Shown in pieces: positions 1 to 5,970 of a stretch of DNA of 7,339 nucleotides. The stretch lies in assembly GCA_028292835.1 (NCBI GenBank), contig JAQGLP010000126.1, positions 1 to 7,339 on the forward strand, read 5' to 3'. The stretch is from Variovorax sp. (GTDB taxonomy: Bacteria; Pseudomonadota; Gammaproteobacteria; Burkholderiales; Burkholderiaceae_C). Position 1 is the stretch's first letter, and each line of letters begins with the position of its first letter. The translations under genes were made by a program, and so were the position numbers. The notes under the pieces are model-generated. The model saw only the letters and a program-made list of their open reading frames with translations. It had not been told where the DNA came from and ran no database searches.

Positions 1-35
1 CCGACGACGAATTCATCATTCACTGGGGCGCCTGA
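1..35 (+). CDS. dmpM: Phenol hydroxylase effector (activator) protein, C-terminal end only
   Basis: Only the last ten codons and the stop (TGA at 33-35) are in the window. They read DDEFIIHWGA in the frame starting at position 3. This resembles the acidic-then-hydrophobic C-terminus of DmpM-type proteins as I remember it (DDRFVLEWKN in Pseudomonas CF600). The family is a cofactor-free regulatory protein of about 90 residues that binds the hydroxylase and couples electron transfer to phenol oxidation. Placement immediately before the alpha subunit gene matches the canonical K-L-M-N-O-P order and is the strongest support, because ten residues alone would be weak. The gap to dmpN is 35 bases. 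Confidence 0.8.
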   Translation, partial: DDEFIIHWGA

Positions 36-40
36 GCGCC
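27..40 (+). other. Small hairpin over the dmpM stop codon
   Basis: Arms GGCGC (27-31) and GCGCC (36-40) flank the four-base loop CTGA, which contains most of the stop codon. An alternative six-base pairing joins GGGCGC (26-31) to GCGCCC (41-46). No T-run follows, so it is not an intrinsic terminator. It is short, and in GC-rich DNA such a stem may be chance. Confidence 0.3.
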
Positions 41-70
41 GCGCCCACACACAACCACAGGACACACGCC

Positions 71-1651
71 ATGACCCAAGCAGACAACACCCAGAAGCGC
101 CCCGCCGCTCGCCTCGGCTTGAAGGAACGCTACGCGATGATGACGCGCGGCCTCGGCTGGGACACCACCTACGAGTCGATGGACGAGGTGTTTCCCTTCG
201 ATCAGTTCGAGGGCATCAAGATCCACGACTGGGACAAGTGGGAAGACCCGTTCCGCCTCACGATGGACGCCTACTGGAAGTTCCAGGGCGAGAAGGAGAA
301 GAAGCTCTACGCCATCATCGACGCGTTCCAGCAGAACAACGGCCAGTTCAACATCAGCGATCCTCGCTACCTGAACACGCTCAAGCTGTTCCTCACGGGC
401 GTGTCGCCGCTGGAGTACGCGGCGCACCGGGGCTACGCGATGGCCGGGCGGTCGTTCCGCGGCGTGGGTGCGCGCGTGGCCTGCCAGATGCAGTCGATCG
501 ACGAGTTGCGCCACGCGCAGACGCAGTTCCACACCATCAGCCACTTCAACAAGTACTTCCACGGGCTGCACGACCCGCAGCACATGTACGACCGCGTGTG
601 GTACCTGTCGGTACCCAAGAGCTACTTCGAGGACGCGATGAGCGCGGGGCCCTTCGAGTTCGTCACCGCGATCTCGTTCTCCTTCGAATACGTGTTGACC
701 AACCTGCTGTTCATGCCCTTCATGAGCGGCGCTGCCTACAACGGCGACATGGCCACCGTGACCTTCGGCTTCTCGGCGCAGAGCGACGAGTCGCGCCACA
801 TGACGCTGGGGCTGGAGGTGGTGAAGTTCATCCTCGAGCAGGATCCCGACAACGTGCCCATCGTGCAGAAGTGGGTCGACAAGTGGTTCTGGCGCGGCTA
901 CCGCCTGCTCACGCTGGTGGCGATGATGATGGACTACATGCTGCCCAAGCGCGTGATGAGCTGGTCGGAAGCATGGGAGATGTACTTCGAGAAGAACGGC
1001 GGCGCGCTGTTCGAGGACCTGGCGCGCTACGGCATCCGCCTGCCCAAGTACCACGAGGTCGCCACCAAGGAAAAGAGCCGCCTCTCGCACGAGGCCTGGG
1101 CCACCTTCAACAACTACGGCCACGCGGCCAATTTCAACGTGTGGGTGCCCAAGCCCGACGAGATGGCCTGGCTCGCCGAGAAGTACCCCGAGACCTTCGA
1201 CACCCTGTACCGCCCGCGCTTCGAGTGGCTGGCCGAGCAGGAGAAAGCGGGCAAGCGCTGGTTCAACAACACGCTGCCGATGCTGTGCCAGACCTGCCAG
1301 GTGCCGATGTTCTTCACCGAGCCCGACGACCCCACCAAGATCTGCTACCGCGAGAGCACCTACCACGGCATGAAGCACCACTTCTGCTCCGACGGCTGCA
1401 AGGACATCTTCGACGGCGAGCCCGAGAAGTACGTGCAGGCCTGGTTGCCGGTGCACCAGATCTACCAGGGCAACTGCTTCCCGGAGGGCACCGATCCCAC
1501 GGTCGAGGGCTTCAACCCGCTCGCGGCGGTGCTGAAGTACTACCACATCAACGACGGCGCGGACAACGGCGAGTTCAACACCTCGCCGGACAAGGCGAAC
1601 TGGGAGCGCTGGACAGGGCAGGACCTGTCCGCGCAGCCCAAGGCGGCCTGA
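71..1651 (+). CDS. dmpN: Multicomponent phenol hydroxylase, alpha (large, diiron) subunit
   Basis: This is the catalytic subunit of the soluble bacterial phenol 2-monooxygenase. It forms the (alpha-beta-gamma)2 hydroxylase with DmpL and DmpO and converts phenol, O2 and NADH-derived electrons to catechol in the cytoplasm. The predicted protein has 526 residues, close to the roughly 517 of CF600 DmpN. The carboxylate-bridged diiron ligands are visible with the expected spacing: E115, then ExxH at E145/H148, E206, then ExxH at E240/H243. A C-terminal YHS-like domain carries C406-x2-C409 and C439-x3-C443, matching the structural zinc site known in phenol hydroxylase hydroxylases. The ATG at 71 is chosen because AGGA (59-62) lies eight bases upstream and the reading starts in a normal N-terminus. 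Frame and residues appear intact. Overlapping long frames on the other strand and in +1 are shadows of its GC bias. Confidence 0.97.
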   Translation: MTQADNTQKRPAARLGLKERYAMMTRGLGWDTTYESMDEVFPFDQFEGIKIHDWDKWEDPFRLTMDAYWKFQGEKEKKLYAIIDAFQQNNGQFNISDPRYLNTLKLFLTGVSPLEYAAHRGYAMAGRSFRGVGARVACQMQSIDELRHAQTQFHTISHFNKYFHGLHDPQHMYDRVWYLSVPKSYFEDAMSAGPFEFVTAISFSFEYVLTNLLFMPFMSGAAYNGDMATVTFGFSAQSDESRHMTLGLEVVKFILEQDPDNVPIVQKWVDKWFWRGYRLLTLVAMMMDYMLPKRVMSWSEAWEMYFEKNGGALFEDLARYGIRLPKYHEVATKEKSRLSHEAWATFNNYGHAANFNVWVPKPDEMAWLAEKYPETFDTLYRPRFEWLAEQEKAGKRWFNNTLPMLCQTCQVPMFFTEPDDPTKICYRESTYHGMKHHFCSDGCKDIFDGEPEKYVQAWLPVHQIYQGNCFPEGTDPTVEGFNPLAAVLKYYHINDGADNGEFNTSPDKANWERWTGQDLSAQPKAA

Positions 1652-1666
1652 GCTTCATCCACCCAC

Positions 1667-1704
1667 TGCTCCCGCCGTGCAGCACGCACGGCGTGGGCGG
1701 AGCA
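1667..1704 (+). other. Intercistronic stem-loop between dmpN and dmpO
   Basis: The inner stem is perfect: CGCCGTGC (1673-1680) pairs with GCACGGCG (1686-1693) around a five-base loop. The stem then continues outside a five-base bulge (1694-1698) with TGCTCC (1667-1672) pairing GGAGCA (1699-1704), giving 14 base pairs in all. It fills much of the 76-base gap and ends ten bases before the dmpO Shine-Dalgarno. The following bases are a run of A, not T, so it is unlikely to terminate + strand transcription. Possible roles are mRNA 3'-end protection or processing between dmpN and dmpO; this is inference. Confidence 0.55.
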
Positions 1705-1714
1705 CACCCTCAAA

Positions 1715-1721
1715 AAAGGAG
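1715..1721 (+). promoter_or_regulatory. Ribosome binding site of dmpO
   Basis: AAAGGAG lies six bases before the ATG at 1728. It fixes the dmpO start there rather than at the in-frame GTG at 1677, which lies inside the upstream hairpin. Confidence 0.85.
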
Positions 1722-1727
1722 ACCGAC

Positions 1728-2090
1728 ATGTCTGTTGTTGCACTCAACTCCGGCTACACCGGCACCGTCGCCGACAGCGAAGACCGCTTTCACGGCAACC
1801 GCCTGCTCTACATCGGCTGGGAAGACCATCTGCTGTTCTGCTCGCCCGTGTGTCTGCCGTTGCCCGCGGCCATGCCCTTCGGCACGCTGCTGAGCGACGT
1901 GCTGCCCGGTGTCTATGGCAGTCACCCCGACTTCGAAAAGATCGACTGGTCGCGCGCCGAATGGTTCGACTCCGGCAAGCCCTTCACGCCCGACACCGCG
2001 AAATCGCTGGCCGACAACGGCCTGGTCCACAAGTCGGCGATCCGCTTCCGCGTGCCCGGCCTGACCGGCATCAAGGGCTCGTTCAGCTGA
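1728..2090 (+). CDS. dmpO: Phenol hydroxylase, gamma (small) subunit
   Basis: The product is a 120-residue protein, essentially the length of DmpO (about 119). It is the gamma subunit that packs on the outside of the DmpN-DmpL hydroxylase dimer. It contributes structure and has no cofactor of its own. Recognisable features include the N-terminal MSVVALNSGYTG, the aromatic segment YIGWEDHLLFCSPVCLPLP (around residues 27-45), and the middle stretch FGTLLSDVLPGVYGSHPDFEKIDW, written here across residues 51-74. Position directly between the alpha subunit and the reductase gene matches the standard operon. The start is set by a strong AAAGGAG. The stop codon lies inside a perfect palindrome that runs up to the dmpP ribosome binding site, so expression of the two genes may be linked. 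Confidence 0.95.
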   Translation: MSVVALNSGYTGTVADSEDRFHGNRLLYIGWEDHLLFCSPVCLPLPAAMPFGTLLSDVLPGVYGSHPDFEKIDWSRAEWFDSGKPFTPDTAKSLADNGLVHKSAIRFRVPGLTGIKGSFS

Positions 2091-2096
2091 ACGAGC
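2077..2096 (+). other. Perfect 20-base palindrome over the dmpO stop, next to the dmpP ribosome binding site
   Basis: GCTCGTTCAG (2077-2086) is followed directly by its reverse complement CTGAACGAGC (2087-2096). In RNA this folds as an eight-base-pair stem with an AGCU loop. It contains the dmpO stop TGA (2088-2090) and ends one base before the dmpP Shine-Dalgarno GAGGAG (2097-2102). Ribosomes finishing dmpO would unfold it, so it could couple dmpP translation to dmpO. It could also act as a DNA operator half-site pair. Both roles are inference. Confidence 0.6.
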
Positions 2097-2102
2097 GAGG
2101 AG
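2097..2102 (+). promoter_or_regulatory. Ribosome binding site of dmpP
   Basis: GAGGAG lies seven bases before the ATG at 2110 and directly abuts the upstream palindrome, so RNA folding there could affect ribosome access. Confidence 0.8.
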
Positions 2103-2109
2103 CACAGCC

Positions 2110-3168
2110 ATGAGCTTCCAGATCATGATCGAGCCTCTCGGTCAGGGCATTGCGGCCCGCGACGGCCAGACGGTGCTCGACGCCTGCCTGCGCGCCGGCG
2201 TGTGGCTGCCACACGCCTGCGGCCATGGCGTGTGCGGCACCTGCAAGGTGCAGGTGCTCGAGGGCGAGTTCGAGCACGGCGACGCCTCCAGCTTCGCGCT
2301 GATGGATTTCGAGCGCGACGAGGGCAAGATTCTCGCGTGCTGCGCGATGGCGCAGGCCGACCTCGTGATCGAGGCCGAGATCGACGAGGACCCCGACGCC
2401 CAGTTCCTGCCGCTCGAGGATTTCGACGCCGAACTCGTCGAGGCCCGCATGCTCACGCCCACCATCCGCGGCCTGTGGCTGCGCACCGACCGCGCCGCCT
2501 CGTTCCAGGCCGGGCAGTACGTGATGCTGCATGTGCCGGGTGTGGCGGGCGGGCGCGCCTTCTCGATCGCCAGCGCGCCGGGCGAGGGCCTCATCGAACT
2601 GCACATTCGCCGCGTGCCCAACGGCCGTGCGACAGGATGGCTGCACGACGAGCTGCAGCCAGGGCAGTGCCTGCGCTTCACCGCGCCCAATGGCCGCTTC
2701 TTCGTGCGCAAGTCGGCCCGGCTGCCGATGATCTTCGTGGCCGGCGGCTCGGGGCTGTCGAGCCCGAAGTCGATGGTGCTCGACCTGCTGGGCGAAGGCT
2801 GCACGCTGCCGATCACACTGATCCAGGGCGCGCGCAACACCGAGGAGCTGTACTACCGCGAGCTGTTCGAGGCGCTGGCCGAGAAGCACCCGAACTTCAG
2901 CTACGTGCCCGTGCTTTCCGACCTGCCGGCCGACGCCGGTTGGAGCGGCGCGCGCGGCTATGCCCACGAAGCCCTGAAGGCCCACTTCGCGAACGACTTC
3001 CGGGGTCACAAGGCCTACCTGTGTGGACCGCCGCCGATGACCGAGGCCTGCATCGCGACGCTGATGCAGGGCCGGCTCTTCGAGCGCGACATCTACACCG
3101 AGAAGTTCTTCACAGCCGCCGATGCCGCTTCCGCCGCGCCGCGCAGCCCGCTCTTCAAGGCGCTGTGA
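2110..3168 (+). CDS. dmpP: Phenol hydroxylase NADH-dependent FAD/[2Fe-2S] reductase
   Basis: This is the electron-transfer component that takes hydride from NADH onto FAD and passes single electrons through a [2Fe-2S] cluster to the DmpN diiron site. The 352-residue product matches the family length of about 353. An N-terminal plant-type ferredoxin domain (about 1-90) carries the ligands C37-x4-C42-x2-C45-x31-C77, with the typical LACC ending. The FAD-binding barrel follows, with the RAFS motif at 149-152. The C-terminal NAD-binding domain contains AGGSGLSSP (about 211-219) and YLCGPPPM (303-310), and the tail ends ARSPLFKAL-like as in DmpP homologues. The domain order Fd-FAD-NAD is that of the reductases of soluble diiron monooxygenases. 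The gene begins 19 bases after dmpO and ends one base before the dmpQ start codon, implying translational coupling. Confidence 0.97.
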   Translation: MSFQIMIEPLGQGIAARDGQTVLDACLRAGVWLPHACGHGVCGTCKVQVLEGEFEHGDASSFALMDFERDEGKILACCAMAQADLVIEAEIDEDPDAQFLPLEDFDAELVEARMLTPTIRGLWLRTDRAASFQAGQYVMLHVPGVAGGRAFSIASAPGEGLIELHIRRVPNGRATGWLHDELQPGQCLRFTAPNGRFFVRKSARLPMIFVAGGSGLSSPKSMVLDLLGEGCTLPITLIQGARNTEELYYRELFEALAEKHPNFSYVPVLSDLPADAGWSGARGYAHEALKAHFANDFRGHKAYLCGPPPMTEACIATLMQGRLFERDIYTEKFFTAADAASAAPRSPLFKAL

Positions 3169-3169
3169 C

Positions 3170-3499
3170 ATGGAGCCGATCTTCTCCGTTGCCATCGGCA
3201 ACACGCAGGAGCAGTACGCCTGCCGCGCGAGCCAGACGCTGCTCGGTGGCATGGAGCAACTGGGCCGCAAAGGCATTCCGGTCGGCTGCCGTGGCGGCGG
3301 CTGCGGCGTGTGCAAGGTGCGCATCGAGTCGGGGCGCACGCGCTGCGAAAAGATGAGCCGCTGTCACATCAGCGCCGACGAGGAGGCCCAGGGCTACGTG
3401 CTGGCCTGCCGCGCCTATCCGCAAAGCGACCTGCAACTGCAGGCCGTCGAGAAACTGGCGCGCTGCATCGAGCGCCGTCTCGCTTCCTCCCCCACCTGA
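3170..3499 (+). CDS. dmpQ: [2Fe-2S] ferredoxin that reactivates catechol 2,3-dioxygenase
   Basis: The product is a 109-residue single-domain plant-type ferredoxin. Ligands C40-x4-C45-x2-C48-x31-C80 sit in a GCRGGGCGVCKV segment with a matching LACR. In the related XylT/NahT/DmpQ proteins this ferredoxin reduces ferric, oxygen- or substrate-inactivated catechol 2,3-dioxygenase back to the active ferrous form. Its position immediately before the dioxygenase gene supports that role here. Three additional cysteines (C18, C59, C65) are present. The ATG at 3170 follows the dmpP stop by one base. The only Shine-Dalgarno candidate is AAGG (3157-3160), inside dmpP, so translation probably depends on ribosomes finishing dmpP. 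An in-frame ATG at 3122 would add 16 residues overlapping dmpP and unlike the family N-terminus, so I did not use it. Confidence 0.93.
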   Translation: MEPIFSVAIGNTQEQYACRASQTLLGGMEQLGRKGIPVGCRGGGCGVCKVRIESGRTRCEKMSRCHISADEEAQGYVLACRAYPQSDLQLQAVEKLARCIERRLASSPT

Positions 3500-3512
3500 A
3501 TTTCAACCACCC

Positions 3513-3519
3513 AAAGGAG
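3513..3519 (+). promoter_or_regulatory. Ribosome binding site of dmpB
   Basis: AAAGGAG lies six bases before the ATG at 3526, the same sequence and spacing as for dmpO. It rules out longer in-frame starts that read back into dmpQ. Confidence 0.88.
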
Positions 3520-3525
3520 ACTCTC

Positions 3526-4458
3526 ATGGCACTCACTGGCGTACTGAGACCCGGACACGTGCAACTGCGCGTGCTCGACATCGAAGCGGCCCTCAAGCAC
3601 TACCGCGACGTGATCGGCCTGATCGAAACCGCGCGCGACGCGCAGGGCCGCATTTACCTCAAGGCCTGGGACGAGCACGACCACCACAGCGTGGTGCTGC
3701 GCGAGGCCGACGAGGCCGGCATGGACTTCATGGGCTTTCGCGTCGATTCGCCGGCCACGCTCGAGAAGCTCGCGGACGACCTCAAGGCCAGCGGCCTGGC
3801 CACCGACATGCAGTGGATCGCCGCGGGCGAACATCTGAAGACGGGCAAGCGCTTCCGCTTCACCGTGCCCACAGGCCACGCGATCGAGCTCTTCGCCGAA
3901 AAAGAGAAGGTCGGCAACGGCATGCCCTACGAGAACCCCGAGGTCTACCCGGACGACCTGAAGGGCATGGCGCCCTCGCGCTTCGACCATTGCCTGCTGT
4001 ACGGCGACGACCTCGATGGCAGCATGAAACTGTTCACCGACGTGCTGGGCTTCCAGCTCGCGGAGAGCGTGGTGGCCGGTCCGGAGCGCATGCACATCGC
4101 AGCCTTCCTGACCTGCTCGACCAAGCCGCATGACATCGCCTTCATCCGCCATCCGGAGAAGAACAAATTCCACCACGCCTCGTTCCTGCTCGACAACTGG
4201 GGCGAGGTGCTGAAGGCGGCCGACATCATCACGAAGAAGCGCGTGTCGCTGGACATCGGGCCGACGCGCCACGGCATCACGCGCGGCGAAACCATCTACT
4301 TCTTCGACCCCAGTGGCAACCGCAACGAGGTGTTTTCAGGCGGCTACATCTTCTACCCCGACAAGCCGCCGCTGACCTGGACCGACGACGAGCTGGGGCG
4401 CGCGATCTTCTATCACGACCGCAAGCTCAACGAGAACTTCCTCTCCGTGGTGACCTGA
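3526..4458 (+). CDS. dmpB: Catechol 2,3-dioxygenase (extradiol, meta-cleavage)
   Basis: This enzyme opens the catechol ring between C2 and C3 with O2, giving yellow 2-hydroxymuconic semialdehyde. It is a cytoplasmic Fe(II) enzyme of the vicinal oxygen chelate superfamily, normally a homotetramer. The product has 310 residues against about 307 for XylE/DmpB. The two-domain repeat is visible: an N-terminal half starting HVQLRVLDIEAALKHY and a catalytic C-terminal half starting FDHCLLYG. Iron ligands map to H155, H217 (second His of the FHHASF pair) and E268 (NRNEVF). Second-shell catalytic residues H202, H249 and Y258 keep the XylE spacing. The extradiol signature spans about 249-268 with YFFDPSGNRNE, and the C-terminal AIFYHDRKLNENF is typical of the family. 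The gene is preceded by its ferredoxin and followed ten bases later by dmpC. Confidence 0.97.
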   Translation: MALTGVLRPGHVQLRVLDIEAALKHYRDVIGLIETARDAQGRIYLKAWDEHDHHSVVLREADEAGMDFMGFRVDSPATLEKLADDLKASGLATDMQWIAAGEHLKTGKRFRFTVPTGHAIELFAEKEKVGNGMPYENPEVYPDDLKGMAPSRFDHCLLYGDDLDGSMKLFTDVLGFQLAESVVAGPERMHIAAFLTCSTKPHDIAFIRHPEKNKFHHASFLLDNWGEVLKAADIITKKRVSLDIGPTRHGITRGETIYFFDPSGNRNEVFSGGYIFYPDKPPLTWTDDELGRAIFYHDRKLNENFLSVVT

Positions 4459-4462
4459 GGTG
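4457..4462 (+). promoter_or_regulatory. Ribosome binding site of dmpC overlapping the dmpB stop
   Basis: GAGGTG overlaps the dmpB TGA (4456-4458) and lies six bases before the ATG at 4469. This favours that ATG over the GTG at 4460, which is part of the binding site itself. Confidence 0.65.
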
Positions 4463-4468
4463 AAGGCG

Positions 4469-5923
4469 ATGAAACAGTTCATGAACTTCATCGGCGGCGA
4501 GTTCGTTGCCACCTCGAAGACCTTCGAGAACCGTGCGCCGGTGGACAACCGCCTCATCGGCCAGGTGCACGAGGCCGGCGCGGCAGAAGTCGATGCGGCG
4601 GTGAGCGCCGCCCGGGCGGCGCTCACGGGCGAGTGGGGCCGCATGAGCGTGGTGCGGCGCGTCGAGCTGCTGCATGCGGTGGCCGACGAAATCAACCGCC
4701 GCTTCGACGACTTCCTGCAGGCCGAGATGGCCGACACGGGCAAGCCGCATGCGCTGGCCTCGCATGTCGACATTCCGCGCGGCGCAGCCAACTTCAAGGT
4801 TTTTGCCGACATCGTGAAGAACGTGCCGACCGAGAGCTTCGAGATGATGACGCCCGACGGCGGACAGGCCATCAATTACGCGGTGCGCTCGCCGCTGGGC
4901 GTGATCGGCGTGGTGTGCCCGTGGAACCTGCCGCTCCTGCTGATGACCTGGAAGGTCGGGCCGGCGCTGGCCTGCGGCAACACGGTGGTGGTCAAACCGT
5001 CGGAAGAGACGCCCGCGACGGCCACGCTGCTCGGCGAGGTGATGAACGCGGTGGGCATTCCGCCAGGCGTCTACAACGTGGTGCACGGCTTCGGGCCGGA
5101 CTCGGCGGGCGAATTCCTCACGAAGCATCCGGGTGTGAACGGCATCACCTTCACGGGCGAGACGCGCACCGGCGAGGCCATCATGGCTGCTGCCGCCAAG
5201 GGGGTGCGGCCCGTGTCCTTCGAGCTGGGCGGCAAGAACGCCGGCATCGTGTTTGCCGACGCGGACTTCGACAAGGCCGTGGCCGGCATCACCCGCTCGG
5301 CCTTCGAGAACTGCGGGCAGGTGTGCCTGGGCACCGAGCGCGTGTATGTGCAGCGGCCGATCTTCGACAGGTTCGTGGCCGCCCTGAAGGCCAAGGCCGA
5401 GGCGCTGAACCCCGGACTGTCGGAAGAGGCGGGCGTCAATTTCGGGCCGCTGATCTCGCGTGAGCACCAGCAGAAGGTGCTGTCGTACTACCGGAAGGCC
5501 AGGGAGGCCGGCGCGACCCTGGTCACCGGCGGCGGCGTGCCGCAGATGAAGGGCGCGCTGGCCGAGGGCCACTGGGTCGAGCCCACGATCTGGACCGGCC
5601 TGAGCGAATCGGCTGCAGTGATCCGCGAGGAGATCTTCGGCCCCTGTTGCCACATCGCGCCCTTCGACACCGAGGAAGAAGCGATCGCGCTCGCCAACGC
5701 CACAGACTATGGGCTTGTCACCACGGTCTGGACCGAGAACCTGGGCCGTGCGCACCGCGTGGCGAGGCAGGTCGAGGTCGGCATCTGCTGGGTCAACAGC
5801 TGGTTCCTGCGCGACCTGCGCACGGCGTTCGGCGGCGCCAAGGCTTCGGGCATCGGCCGCGAAGGCGGCGTGCATTCGCTGGAGTTCTATACGGAACTCC
5901 GCAATGTCTGCATCAAGCTCTGA
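4469..5923 (+). CDS. dmpC: 2-Hydroxymuconic semialdehyde dehydrogenase (NAD+)
   Basis: This aldehyde dehydrogenase oxidises the ring-cleavage product 2-hydroxymuconic semialdehyde to 2-hydroxymuconate with NAD+, the first step of the oxalocrotonate branch of meta-cleavage. The product has 484 residues, against about 486 for DmpC/XylG. The start MKQFMNFIGGEFV resembles the usual N-terminus. Catalytic residues are all present: N153 in CPWNLP, general base E252 in FELGGKN, and nucleophile C286 in GQVCLGTERV. E252 and C286 have the standard 34-residue separation. The NAD-binding FTGETRTG loop and the C-terminal EIFGPCCHIAPFD segment are also seen. The gene follows the dioxygenase with its ribosome binding site overlapping the dmpB stop. 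In typical dmp/xyl operons the hydrolase (dmpD) or hydratase (dmpE) comes next, but here a sulfatase gene follows. From sequence alone I cannot fully exclude a related aldehyde substrate, but context makes this assignment strong. Confidence 0.95.
   Translation: MKQFMNFIGGEFVATSKTFENRAPVDNRLIGQVHEAGAAEVDAAVSAARAALTGEWGRMSVVRRVELLHAVADEINRRFDDFLQAEMADTGKPHALASHVDIPRGAANFKVFADIVKNVPTESFEMMTPDGGQAINYAVRSPLGVIGVVCPWNLPLLLMTWKVGPALACGNTVVVKPSEETPATATLLGEVMNAVGIPPGVYNVVHGFGPDSAGEFLTKHPGVNGITFTGETRTGEAIMAAAAKGVRPVSFELGGKNAGIVFADADFDKAVAGITRSAFENCGQVCLGTERVYVQRPIFDRFVAALKAKAEALNPGLSEEAGVNFGPLISREHQQKVLSYYRKAREAGATLVTGGGVPQMKGALAEGHWVEPTIWTGLSESAAVIREEIFGPCCHIAPFDTEEEAIALANATDYGLVTTVWTENLGRAHRVARQVEVGICWVNSWFLRDLRTAFGGAKASGIGREGGVHSLEFYTELRNVCIKL
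5881..5900 (+). other. Stem-loop near the 3' end of dmpC
   Basis: GGAGTTC (5881-5887) pairs perfectly with GAACTCC (5894-5900) around the six-base loop TATACG, within the last codons of dmpC. No T-run follows. It could be an RNA stability element or a small operator ahead of the sulfatase gene, or simply a coding coincidence. Confidence 0.35.
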
Positions 5924-5933
5924 GCAGGCACTT

Positions 5934-5969
5934 AGAGAGAACGAGCACGCAAGAAAGAGAGAGAGAAAA
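5934..5969 (+). repeat. GA-rich leader with a (GA)5 run before the sulfatase gene
   Basis: The 47-base gap between dmpC and the sulfatase holds AGAGAGA (5934-5940) and a run of five GA units (5957-5966) followed by AAAA. It occupies the place of the Shine-Dalgarno. It offers only weak GAG pairing to 16S rRNA, unlike the strong AAAGGAG sites of dmpO and dmpB. The stretch is much poorer in GC than its surroundings. A dinucleotide run this short is mildly prone to slippage at most. Confidence 0.5.
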
Positions 5970-5970
5970 C

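Noticed and set aside
20..1546. 508-codon open frame on the minus strand opposite dmpN
   Set aside because: Its composition (many V, L, H, R, A, E) is the usual antisense shadow of a GC-rich gene, it matches no family I know, and it lies fully opposite a well-identified gene.
1667..1720. Intrinsic terminator between dmpN and dmpO
   Set aside because: The hairpin is followed by CACCCTCAAAAAAGG, with no T-run on the + strand, and dmpO is an obligate partner of dmpN. No minus-strand gene ends there either.
238..1893. 551-codon open frame on the + strand overlapping dmpN and dmpO in another frame
   Set aside because: Arg/Ala/Gly-rich out-of-frame reading typical of high GC. It crosses two real genes and has no recognisable domain.
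2083..3339. 418-codon open frame on the minus strand opposite dmpP
   Set aside because: Antisense shadow of dmpP. No domain signature, and it crosses the ends of three well-supported + strand genes.
4460..4471. GTG at 4460 as the dmpC start
   Set aside because: It lies within the likely GAGGTG ribosome binding site and would add only three residues. The ATG at 4469 has proper spacing and gives a family-like N-terminus.
5860..5895. Sigma-70 promoter for the sulfatase with TATACG as the -10 element
   Set aside because: No convincing -35 element lies at the right distance, and the TATACG is the loop of an inverted repeat inside dmpC codons.
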